Of a stretch of 64,000 nucleotides of DNA, positions 45,601 through 54,400 are shown piece after piece (the first letter of the stretch is position 1; each line of letters starts with the position of its first letter). The translations under genes were made by a program, and so were the position numbers. The notes under the pieces are model-generated. The model did not search any database and was not told where the DNA came from. It saw only the letters and a list, made by a program, of their open reading frames with translations. The DNA is from Myoxocephalus aenaeus (Eukaryota > Chordata > Actinopteri > Perciformes > Cottidae), in contig JBAMJR010000048.1 in assembly GCA_038501785.1 (NCBI GenBank), positions 41,001-105,000 of the forward strand. Reading direction: 5' to 3'.

Positions 45601-45910
45601 CAGAACTACTAGAACACACAGCGATGTAGTGAGGTTATCTTCATGCAGAACTACTAGAACACAGCGGTGTAGTGAGGTTCTCTTCATGCAGAACTACTAG
45701 AACACAGCGCTGTAGTGAGGTTCTCTTTATGCAGAACTACTAGAACACAGCGCTGTACTGAGGTTCTCTTCATGCAGAACTACTAGAACACACAGTGCTG
45801 TACTGAGGTTCTCTTGGAGACGGTGGACGGACACACAGAGACTCACTGAAGCCTAAATGTTCTTTACCTTCGACGCTGTGGAGCAGCAGCAGAACCCTCT
45901 TCTCCCACAT
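32580..45910 (-). CDS. kiaa0319: KIAA0319-type membrane protein with MANSC and only two PKD domains, 14 coding exons
   Basis: Exons (minus): 45910-45868, 45197-44569, 42538-42388, 39695-39600, 39259-39112, 39031-38883, 38685-38534, 38213-38075, 37997-37838, 37335-37199, 36604-36482, 34219-34129, 33177-33086, 32722-32580. All are GT-AG and phase-consistent, giving 750 residues (human about 1072). Order: hydrophobic signal start MWEKRVLLLLHSVEA; MANSC region (GCDLPGYDLAWLFEGRCYIL); Ser/Thr/Pro linker (about 85-310); PKD (about 311-405); PKD (about 406-502); the region preceding the Cys-rich segment (QRDTVVRQLAALIHVLDSD); Cys-rich CSGRGQCDPVTKECACDPFW; TM helix WWVLYVILTSFVLMVFILSV; tail with tyrosine sorting motif YTIL and KHRSTEHNSS. 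The human protein has five PKD domains; both here align with the last two. It has been linked to neuronal migration and dyslexia in mammals. Four introns carry large minisatellites. Confidence 0.93.
33237..34127. repeat. GTAAACGG/GTAAACAG minisatellite in KIAA0319 intron 12
   Basis: Units of 7-9 bp (GTAAACGG, GTAAATGG, GTAAGCAG) run for about 890 bp and begin at the intron's donor site (exon end CCGGAG/gtgaac). This open purine-rich array gives a spurious 287-codon frame. Confidence 0.95.
34235..34405. repeat. CACAGGTCACATGGT repeats in KIAA0319 intron 11
   Basis: About nine units of GGTCACATGGTCACA, some with TCTGAGTTAACAGTC spacers, just upstream (minus sense) of the TM exon acceptor. Confidence 0.9.
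35390..35972 (+). pseudogene. Internally deleted LINE copy in KIAA0319 intron 11
   Basis: An early RT-region fragment (SSTCLLDPVPTKLFKE, GHVPQSFKVAVITPLLEP) is joined directly at about 35575 to the LINE 3' region (CTGCTGATGCCCC ...), ending in AAACTGAATTGAATTGAA at 35945-35965. Most of the RT domain is missing. Confidence 0.82.
36089..36160. repeat. Perfect 29-bp inverted repeat (hairpin) in KIAA0319 intron 11
   Basis: Left arm 36089-36117 (starts GGTCAGGTGGGTCAGTCAAG) and right arm 36132-36160 are exact reverse complements around a 14-base loop that itself contains GCCTCGGCGAG. It could be a young foldback, a MITE remnant or a small-RNA precursor; the sequence alone cannot decide. Confidence 0.93.
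36625..37132. repeat. 39-bp minisatellite, 13 copies, KIAA0319 intron 10
   Basis: The unit contains CATGGATGTGTCTTCAGAGG and ACAAAGACCACGTAAACCA. Copies are nearly identical. The unit is 13 codons with no stop on either strand in several frames, so long frames here are artefacts. The array lies about 20 bp from the exon 11 acceptor. Confidence 0.96.
37525..37832. repeat. CAGTCAGTACACCAGT minisatellite in KIAA0319 intron 9
   Basis: Units of 12-16 bp (AGTCAGTAAACC, AGTCAGTACACC) end within a few bases of the exon 9 donor (CTCAG/gtacca). Confidence 0.94.
38236..38470. repeat. Fish retroelement 3'-end-like fragment in KIAA0319 intron 7
   Basis: It begins AAGATAAGATAATCCTTTAT followed by TAGTCCCGCAGTGGGGAA, a sequence widespread at the ends of fish retroelements, and continues AT-rich. 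The family is not assigned. Confidence 0.5.
38755..38880. repeat. About 30-bp repeats, 4 copies, KIAA0319 intron 6
   Basis: Units such as CCCCTCGGGTTAGGGTTTGG and ATTAACCCCGTCC, directly next to the exon 6 donor (GAAG/gtgagg at 38882). Confidence 0.88.
39930..40880. repeat. About 30-38-bp minisatellite in KIAA0319 intron 4
   Basis: About 28 units of CATCCTGCCTCCTGGTCGCC with CTCCAGAGCGGTCCAGCTCTT. The 392-codon frame across it is an artefact of periodicity. Confidence 0.94.
40881..42387. other. KIAA0319 intron 4/3 unique sequence
   Basis: No PKD-like exon was found on the minus strand: the minus-strand frames here lack the PKD consensus (D-G-S-x-S-x-D-D, Y-x-W). The sequence is AT-rich with nothing else recognised. 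Confidence 0.5.
43039..43089. repeat. 51-bp near-perfect palindrome
   Basis: Two exact 25-bp arms (left arm starts TTATGCCGCGTTCACACCGG) are separated by one base. It is CpG-rich and lies inside the hAT-like element. Confidence 0.95.
43174..43365. mobile_element. 192-bp MITE nested in the hAT-like element
   Basis: The ends CAGACCTGCCAACCT and AGGTTGGCAGGTCTG are perfect 15-bp inverted repeats. The element is flanked by a 6-bp direct repeat AATAAG (43168-43173 and 43366-43371), a plausible target-site duplication. Confidence 0.85.
44160..44226. repeat. (TA)n microsatellite
   Basis: Interrupted TATA runs right of the hAT-like element. The matching run left of it is at 42656-42682. Confidence 0.92.
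44345..44512. repeat. AACCCAACAGGTTAAGT tandem repeat, about 10 copies, KIAA0319 intron 2
   Basis: A 17-bp unit with alternating TTAACC and AAACCC starts, about 55 bp from the exon 2 donor. Confidence 0.93.
45215..45815. repeat. About 45-bp minisatellite filling KIAA0319 intron 1
   Basis: About 13 units with TGTACTGAGGTTCTCTTACT and GCAGAACTACTAGAACACA. It starts about 18 bp from the exon 2 acceptor. Confidence 0.95.
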
Positions 45911-45934
45911 GCTCGACCTGAAACAAGCACACCA

Positions 45935-46352
45935 CATCTCACTGGGACAGGAACGCTGACTGGGAACCAGGAAGGCTTACTGGGAACCAGGAACGCTGAC
46001 TGGGAACCAGGAAGGCTTACTGGGAACCAGGAACGCTGACTGGGAACCAGGAAGGCTTACTGGGAACCAGGAACGCTGACTGGGAACCAGGAACGCTGAC
46101 TGGGAACCAGGAACGCTGACTGGGAACCAGGAACGCTGACTGGGAACCAGGAAGGCTTACTGGGAACCAGGAACGCTGACTGGGAACCAGGAAGGCTTAC
46201 TGGGAACCAGGAACGCTGACTGGGAACCAGGAACGCTGATTGGGAACCAGGAAGGCTAACTGGGAACCAGGAACGCTGACTGGGAACCAGGAACGCTGAC
46301 TGGGAACCAGGAACGCCAACTGGAACCAGGAACGCTGACTGGGAACCAGGAA
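45935..46352. repeat. 20-bp minisatellite at the 5' end of KIAA0319
   Basis: About 20 units of GGGAACCAGGAACGCTGACT or GGGAACCAGGAAGGCTTACT, starting about 25 bp upstream of the KIAA0319 start codon. It therefore overlaps the 5' untranslated region, promoter or a first intron. Confidence 0.95.
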
Positions 46353-46354
46353 CG

Positions 46355-46570
46355 CTTATATATCATAACATATTATTACATACATATTATGTTATAATGT
46401 ATCATAATACATTATAACATAATATTATAACATATTATGATACATTATAAAATAATATGATACATTATAACATATTATATATTATAACATATTATGATAC
46501 ATTATAACATAATATGATACATTATAACATAATATTATATATTATAACATAATATTAATATATATCATAT
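46355..46570. repeat. AT-rich tract with TATTATGATACATTATAACA units
   Basis: Simple, low-complexity AT repeats upstream of KIAA0319. Confidence 0.88.
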
Positions 46571-46784
46571 ACTGTTGGCTCTGGGTTCAGCACCACGCGT
46601 CCGAACAGCGCCACCGTTAGCCCCGCCCCGCCAGGCTGCTCTGTGACTCAAAATAAACGCCCCTTGCTCCCTGTGACACAGCAAACAGCTGTGATATATG
46701 ATGATTATTAATATAACATATAACACATTACAATATTCACACGATAGCAGAAGACCTGATGACGTGCAGCTCGCTCCTCCTCCC

Positions 46785-46982
46785 TCATAAACACTTTGAT
46801 GAATTTAATAAAACATATGTAGTTTCTCTAGAGAATGAATGTGTTCATAAACACTTTATGATGAATTTAATAAAACATATGTAGTTTCTCTAGAGAATGA
46901 ATGTGTTCATAAACACTTTATGATGAATTTAATAAAACATATGTAGTTTCTCTAGAGAATGAATGTGTTCATAAACACTTCC
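46785..46982. repeat. About 60-bp tandem repeat, 3 copies
   Basis: The unit contains CATAAACACTTTATGATGAA and GTAGTTTCTCTAGAGAATGA. Confidence 0.93.
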
Positions 46983-46994
46983 ACTAGAAGCTCA

Positions 46995-47560
46995 TCTTCT
47001 GCTCTGTGAGGAACATCAGCAGCTCGATGTGGTTCTGAGCGTCTGGTTCTGTTCAGAGTCCCGCCGGCCCGGAGTCTGGAGCTCTGAAGACCCGGACCCC
47101 CGGGACCCGGACCCCGGGACCTCTCTGGTCCCGCACACTGGACCCGGGACCCGGACCCTCTCACACCAGGTCTCCCTCTCCGGACCGGAAGAATCCTTTT
47201 ATGTGTGTGAGAACGGGTTCTGTCGTAGGTGACGTCAGCTGGTGACGTCAGAAGGATGAGAATAAACACCGACGTGTTTCTATTCACCAAACAACACAAA
47301 TAACACAATAACACAAAGCAGACGTCTCACGTTGAAATACCGGAAGGACGGAACGCACCTGGTTGTGGAGCCTTCCTCCCAGTCCTCCCAGTCCTCCTCA
47401 CTGGTTCCGCACACTGGATCCGGTCCGTCCCGCAGGCCGCATCCCGGTGGGACCGGCTGGACTGGAGCTGAACAGTGAAACGCGGCCGGTGTTGGGTCCA
47501 GTCTCTGGTCGAGTCAGGGCCATGGAAACACACGACATCCGGTCAGTATTTTCAAAATAA
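46995..47560. promoter_or_regulatory. GC-rich patch upstream of KIAA0319, candidate promoter
   Basis: A rise in G+C and CpG (for example GACCCGGACCCCCGGGACCC) amid AT-rich flanks. It is a possible promoter with a non-coding first exon for KIAA0319 (minus). Short frames on both strands have no homology. Function is inferred from composition only. Confidence 0.35.
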
Positions 47561-47761
47561 AACTCAAAGCGTGTCACCTTGCAGGGTTGGTAAAACCCAA
47601 AATGTAAATTAGTTTTTAGATACATAATATGTATTGTCATATTACAAATACACGATCATTTTAAACGCATTTTAAAAGTTGTTTAAAAACATTTTAATTA
47701 TCAATTAATATATAATTAAAATGAGACCGAAAAGATTCCTGAAATCCATTTTTAATAGCTG

Positions 47762-47763
<2 letters not shown>

Positions 47764-47841
<78 letters not shown>

Positions 47842-47905
47842 CATACATACATACATACACACACATATATACATACACACACACACACACATATATATAT
47901 ATATT
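47764..47905. repeat. (TA)n with CATA and CACA runs
   Basis: About 37 uninterrupted TA dinucleotides, then CATACATA, ACACAC and a second short TA run. Confidence 0.96.
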
Positions 47906-48659
47906 TGATATTTTATGCCATTATTTCAGATGTTTTGTGATTCATGCGACTTCACTGCTGGAACATTGTAAATTCCCATAAATTTGCATTAAAACCTATA
48001 ACACAGAATTCTATTTTTCTATACTGTTGTTTTGAAGGCAGGCCATCTCATTTCCGGTTTAGTGCAGACTTCAAGAGACTAGTCTGATGATGATGAAGTT
48101 CATTTCCTGGTGTGCTAATTATAATAATTAGATTTAAAATAATAAATGAGTCAATAAATGAAATGTTAGAAACAACAAAATTAGACATTTGGTTTCATCC
48201 CTGTCTTTTATTTTAGTTTTCTTAAAAAAACTAACATTTGAAATAACAGCCACATATAAATTACAACAGCAAACACAATGATCTATTTTAAATACACGTC
48301 TCTCCTCTGTTATTCAACTCATAAAACAACCTGCAAGTCAAACCTTCAGTTGAAACCTGAAAACCTGCAGTCGGGTGCATTAAATATACAGTGTGGTACT
48401 TTCCTCAGAGTACCCCGAGTACCCCGAGGAGAACATGGCTTCATTCTGCAGTGAAACACCGTCACTTACAATCTTCACATTAAAACAACTCTTTTCAACA
48501 GCAGACTTTTTGTATTCTTTTAGTCCGTTGATATTTTCATGCAAACTGCAGATTCCGTATTCTTTTGCTCCAGAGCCCAGCAGGAGAGAACCTTCTTCTC
48601 TTATAGAACCACCCTCCTCATGAAACATCAAACGGAGTCTGAGATGTTCAATTAAACAA
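47906..48659. other. Intergenic; unassigned 83-codon frame
   Basis: Nothing recognised. Frames of 83 codons (48380-48631, minus) and 76 codons (48393-48623, plus) overlap antisense; neither resembles a known domain. Confidence 0.4.
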
Positions 48660-48689
48660 AACCCTCAGCCGGGGTCAGCATCCCGTCCG

Positions 48690-49482
48690 CTGATACCCGC
48701 CAATACCCTGCTGATACCCACAGATACCTCGCTGATACCCTGCTGATACCCACAGATACCCTGCTGATACCCACAGATACCCTGCTGATACCCACAGATA
48801 CCCTGCTGATACCCACAGATACCTCGCTGATACCCACAGATACCTCGCTGATACCCACAGATACCCTGCTGATACCCACAGATACCCTGCTGATACCCAC
48901 AGATACCCTGCTGATACCCACAGATACCCCGCTGATACCCACAGATACCCACAGATACCCCGCTGATACCCACAGATACCCCGCTGATACCCACAGATAC
49001 CCCGCTGATACCCACAGATACCCCGCTGATACCCACAGATACCCCGCTGATACCCACAGATACCTCGCTGATACCCACAGATACCTCGCTGATACCCACA
49101 GATACCCTGCTGATACCCACAGATACCCTGCTGATACCCACAGATACCCTGCTGATACCCACAGATACCTCGCTGATACCCACAGATACCTCGCTGATAC
49201 CCACAGATACCCTGCTGATACCCTGCTGATACCCACAGATACCTCGCTGATACCCACAGATACCCTGCTGATACCCACAGATACCCTGCTGATACCCACA
49301 GATACCCTGCTGATACCCACAGATACCCTGCTGATACCCACAGATACCCTGCTGATACCCACAGATACCCTGCTGATACCCACAGACACCTCGCTGATAC
49401 CCACAGATACCTCGCTGATACCCACAGATACCCTGCTGATACCCACAGATACCCTGCTGATACCCACAGATACCCTGGAGCA
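48690..49482. repeat. 21-bp minisatellite, about 38 copies
   Basis: The unit is CAGATACCCTGCTGATACCC plus one base, with CTCGC and CCCGC variants. The unit is a multiple of three and lacks stops, giving artefactual frames of about 270 codons on the minus strand. Confidence 0.96.
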
Positions 49483-49529
49483 AGACGGTTGGTGGAGTGC
49501 GGCTCAGGGACGGCCAGCAGCTTTCTGTG

Positions 49530-49877
49530 TACCGTACTTTTCGGGTTATAAGCCGCTACTGCCTTCGGTCAGTGTCCCCGACAGCTCCCCGCTGTAGCCA
49601 GCTGGGGCTCCTGCTAGCGCTCCGTCACTTCCCCGCTAACTTCCGCTAGCTCCCTGAAAACCACCGAAGGTAGCGGGACCAGGCTCGACACCCGACTTGG
49701 GCAGAGGGGACGCGGGCAGTAGCAGCAGCAGCGGGCAGTAGCAGCAGCAGTGGCCGGTAGCAGCAGAAGCGCTAGCTAGCAGCGCTACTAGCAGCGCTAT
49801 CTAGCAGCGCTACTAGCTTGCTACAGCGGGGACACTGATCAGCCGTAGGAGCGGCTTGTAACCCGAAAAGTACGGTA
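49530..49877. mobile_element. MITE with 28-bp terminal inverted repeats
   Basis: The left end TACCGTACTTTTCGGGTTAT and the right end (reverse complement TACCGTACTTTTCGGGTTAC) match over 28 bp with one difference. Sub-terminal GTCCCCGACAG-type motifs also recur. The interior has GCAGTAGCAGCAGCAG repeats. The superfamily is not assigned. Confidence 0.88.
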
Positions 49878-50210
49878 AATAACAACACATCCAATAACAA
49901 TATCCGGGTCACAAAGTCGGGAACAGAACTAACGTACATTTCTATCAGCTCAGTCACACGCATTAGAACCTTGTTTCAGGGCCTGGAAGGTTTTATTGTG
50001 ATGGACACGTAGAATGAAACGTCTCTGAGGATTGGATCACATGACCTGGTTCAGGTCTCGTGGGTTCAGGTCTCGTGGTGAAGTTCAACCAAAATAAATG
50101 TCTGGATACGATGATGAATGTATGTTTTTGAGATTAATCGGAGCTCAAAAGTCCACTTAGTGGGTCTCCTGGGGTGTCAGATGCATCTCATGGGCTTCAT
50201 CTGTAAATAG
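49878..50210. other. Intergenic, no feature recognised
   Basis: Only a short duplication (GGTTCAGGTCTCGTGG, 50049-50080) was noticed. Confidence 0.4.
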
Positions 50211-50214
50211 ACCT

Positions 50215-50412
50215 CAGACTTCTTTAGTCCACTAAGACTTCTTTAGTCCACTAAGACTTCTTTAGTGGACTAAGACTTCTTTAGTCCACTAAGACTTCTT
50301 TAGTCCACTAAGACTTCTTTAGTGGACTAAGACTTCTTTAGTCCACTAAGACTTCTTTAGTGGACTAAGACTTCTTTAGTCCACTAAGACTTCTTTAGTC
50401 CACTAAGACTTA
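50215..50412. repeat. Tandem array with alternating orientation of an 8-bp core
   Basis: 19-bp units ACTTCTTTAGTCCACTAAG and ACTTCTTTAGTGGACTAAG. The cores AGTCCACT and AGTGGACT are reverse complements of each other, so the array can fold in many registers. Confidence 0.92.
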
Positions 50413-51338
50413 ATTAGTCGTTTTTGAGGCTTTTTTTAAAACACATCTGATAAATGTGGATATATAATGTATAATAACGGGTTTTACCAATCTAATGGAT
50501 GAATTGACTAAATGAGTCAGCGGAGGAGGACAACCCTATATTTACTGCTCACTTTCAACTTGAAACTACGTCTTTACTGTTCATTAATCTGCTTAAAGTT
50601 TCTTTTCATTGAGACATTTTCATTAAACAATCAAAGAAGTTTAATGGGAAAAAGCCAAAAAAGGTTGGAAGAAGCTAGAAGAGATTCAACAGAGCCTGTT
50701 GGTCGCCGTCCTTTAAACTTTCAGACTTCGTGTTCTGGGAGAAGCCGGTCGAGCTTCTTGTCCGGTTTGAGGGACGATAACGACATTGGTTCAGTTTCAG
50801 AACCTTTGAACTCTGTTGAAGCTTTATATTGAACCCGCCTTCTTTCTGCTCCAACACCTCCAGCTGTCAGTAGCTTCATGTCGACATCCTCCACTGACAG
50901 ATCAGAGCTTTGTTTCTGACCTCACTTCCTGTAACCAACCTTCAGTCAGACCAACACTCGGAGACAAAGTCTTCTTGAGGTCCGAGGCTTCGTTTTAAGT
51001 GGAGTTTCATGGATCTCTGCTCTTCAATCCTTCTTCCACCTTTTTCTAAATAAAACTCTTGTCGTTGGTCACACGGCTGACATCATACAACTACTGTGGT
51101 TAAAACAGGAGAACACAAAGTTCACAGCGACTCAGCAGATTCTTCTGGGCGTTTCTGTTGGAGCTTTCAGTCCAGATCAGCTTCAACTTCCAGGACGATG
51201 AAGACAAAGAGCGGCCGGGTTCACATGGACGAGGCCAACAGAACGACAGGGAGGAGCGCGACACTCCGACGTTCACCAGGAGGCAGCAGAGAGGTGAGGA
51301 ATACGAGCAGGCGAAGGCAGCAGGGAGTTCGGGTTCCA
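50413..51338. other. Region downstream of the DENND4-family stop codon
   Basis: It probably contains the 3' untranslated region (minus sense). A 106-codon plus-strand frame at 50512-50832 is unrecognised and antisense to the expected transcript. Confidence 0.4.
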
Positions 51339-51478
51339 GGACCTGGTGTTCCCGGGTCGTCAGCACTCCAGCAGGACCTGGTGTTCCCGGGTCGTCAGCA
51401 CTCCAGCAGGACCTGGTGTTCCCGGGTCGTCAGCACTCCAGCAGGACCTGGTGTTCCCGGGTCGTCAGCACTCCAGCG
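51339..51478. repeat. 35-bp minisatellite spanning the DENND4-family stop codon
   Basis: Four units with GGACCTGGTGTTCCCGGGTC followed by GTCAGCACTCCAGCA. The right-most unit contains the last codons and the TGA (51465-51467, minus), so the end of the coding sequence is inside the repeat. Confidence 0.93.
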
Positions 51479-54400
51479 GTGGGTGGAAGCTGCGTCTGCA
51501 GTCCACGGCTTTGAGGCCGGGAGGCTGAGCCCGCTTCCTACGGAGCTCCTCTCGGCCCAGAGTGCCACTGAGCCGAGAGTACGCCGCCTTGTACTTCTTA
51601 TCGAACGCAGCTGCAGGAGGAAGAGGAGAGGAGGAAGAGGAGAGGGTTATTGGTCTCTTCTCAAGAGGTCAATATGGGAACTGTAGTATCATCTGGTACC
51701 AGAACCTGCATTATCCTGGATTTTTAGCAAGTTTCTGTTTGTCCTGAAAGCACCCTGAGGACTCACCTCCAGGTCTCATCCAGACCCGCCACGTTCATAT
51801 GAGATTAAACACAGCGGCTCACTTTAAAGAGCTCCATGAAGTGGAACAAGAGCATGAATTCATCCTGAGAAACCTGTAGAGGCTGCTAGACCAGCAGGGG
51901 TCCAGCAGGACTCTTAACCCTGATGGTGCAGGACTCTTAACCCTGATGGTGCAGGGCTGCACAGTAACTTTTGCTCCCTAGCGTACAGCTACACCTACAC
52001 CAACAGCGCGGAGTCACGTCTCCTCTAAATGTGCTGTATTCCTGCTTCAAGCGTCCTGCTGCGTGTCTCATGCGGGTTCACCCTCTGTAACCCTCTGTGC
52101 GAAAGTAAGTCTGTTTCATCTAGCTTCTTCTTCTTTTTTTAATGCGGATGGCATCCAACAAAAGATGCATTACCGCCACCTACTGCCGCTGCACCACTGA
52201 CCAATCACAGCGCATGTTAATGGTCACGCTGGGCCCTGTGGCGAAACGCATAATGCTAGCAGGGTCTCCATGTAGTTTAACCCGCTTTCTATTCCAGAGA
52301 GAAACAGAGGTGAAATGTGATTGGATGAGTGCTCTTAACCAGCAGCCGCACCGCGCAGCAGGCTGGAAGCAGAGCAACAGAGGAACACAGGAGCTGTGCA
52401 ATGAGAAAATTATTATAATACATGTAGTGTATTTGTGAAAAACAATTAAATTATAAAATACCTATAACTTTGTGATTCTGATTAGGCCAGCAGAGAAGGC
52501 TTAGCAGACCCTGACGGCCCGCTACTGCCTAGCGTACAGCTAGCGTACCGCTAGCACACAGCTAGCGTACAGCGAACGGAGCGGTACAGGATGGGATGAG
52601 ATTTTGTGATTTCTTAGCAAATGAGTCAAGGTTATTTTGAAGTTATGTTTTTATCATTTCTCAGTGAGAACGATACATGTTTGTGTGATTTGCACACTGA
52701 TAATTTCATCCATGATGAGGTCAGCGTTGATTTTGACCAATAAAAACAGGTTAGAGAGGGAGTAAAAATAGAGCCTTTAACTCCAACATGATCCGGCACA
52801 TCTGGATAAGTCGCTGAGCCGGTTAGTGACAGAAAGCCCTGAGAAAGAGGTGCGAGTCTTACCAACGTGGTCTTTGCCCATAGCTGCCAGTGTGAGGAAG
52901 AGGAACTCTCTGTACAAACTCCTGTCAAACACAAAACACACAGCCACAAACAAAGAATTCATAAAGAGGCCATGTAATGTCAATTCACTGCATAAGAACT
53001 TAGACGTATTACTCATACTCACTCTTATTAAAAAACTGACCCCACTGGAAACCGTCTGGTGGTGGAACCTCAGTGTAACCCAGTATAACCCAAATGTAAA
53101 CCCAGTGTAACCCAGTATAACCACAGTATAACCACAGTATAACCCAAAGGTAAACCCAGTATAACCCCAGTGTAACCCCAGTATAACCCAAATGTAAACC
53201 AAGTATAACCCAAACGTAAACCCAGTGTAACCACAGTATAACCCAAATGTAAACCAAGTATAACCCAGTATAACCCAAACGTAAACCCAGTGTAACCACA
53301 GTATAACCCAAATGTAAACCCAGTATAACCCCAGTGTAAACCCAGTGTAACCCCAGTGTAACCCCAGTGTAACCCAAATGTAAACCCAGTATAACCCCAG
53401 TATAACCCAAATGTAAACCCAGTATAACCCAGTATAACCCAAATGTAAACCCAGTGTAACCACAGTATAACCCAAATGTAAACCAAGTATAACCCAGTAT
53501 AACCCAAACGTAAACCCAGTGTAACCACAGTATAACCCAAATGTAAACCCAGTATAACCCAGTATAACCCAAACGTAAACCCAGTATAACCACAGTATAA
53601 CCCAAATGTAAACCCAGTATAACCCCAGTGTAAACCCAGTGTAACCCCAGTATAACCCAAATGTAAACCCAGTATAACCCCAGTATAACCCAAATGTAAA
53701 CCCAGTATAACCCAGTATAACCCAAATGTAAACCCAGTGTAACCCCAGTGTAACCCAATGTAACCCTGTATAACTAGTATAAACCAGTGTAACCCAGTAT
53801 AAACCCAGTGTAACCCAGTATAACCCAGTATAACCCCAGTGTAACCCCAGTATAACCAGTATAAACCCAGTGTAACCAGTATAAACCCAGTGTAACCCAG
53901 TATAACCCAGTGTAACCAGTATAAACCCAGTGTAACCCCAGTATAAACCCAGTGTAACCCCAGTATAAACCCAGTGTAACCCCAGTATAAACCCAGTGTA
54001 ACCAGTATAAACCAGTGTAACCACACCTCTGAGTCCAGGCGTTCCCCGGCTGTTTGGCCAGCGTGTCCAGGAAGAGGGTGACGGCTTTGTGCACCTCGTT
54101 CATGCCGACCCAGCGCAGCACCTCCTCCAGGAAGGCCAGCGTGAAGGGGTGGTTGTGCCTCCTCCAGCAGTGGCTCCTCATGGGGGCGCCACCTGGTGGA
54201 CGGAGGAGGTGCAGTCTCATGAGAGAGTTAGACACATTGGAAAGAGTTGAGTTCTTGCTCCTGAGTCTGTGTCTTACTGTGGATCCTCCAGAGGATGTAG
54301 AGGGGGGGCCACTGGTCCGTGTCGGGGTTCAGGGTGTCCCAGAGCAGCCGCACCCTCACCGCCGGGTTCTCCAACTGGGGAACACGAAGAGAGAACCCTC

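Noticed and set aside
48380..48631. Small gene between KIAA0319 and the DENND4-family gene
   Set aside because: Overlapping open frames on both strands, no recognisable domain, no splice partner and no start context I could defend.
53009..54026. Tyr/Gly/Leu-rich repeat proteins (250-415 residues)
   Set aside because: Periodic translation of the AACCCAGTATAACCC intron array; only its edges touch real exons.
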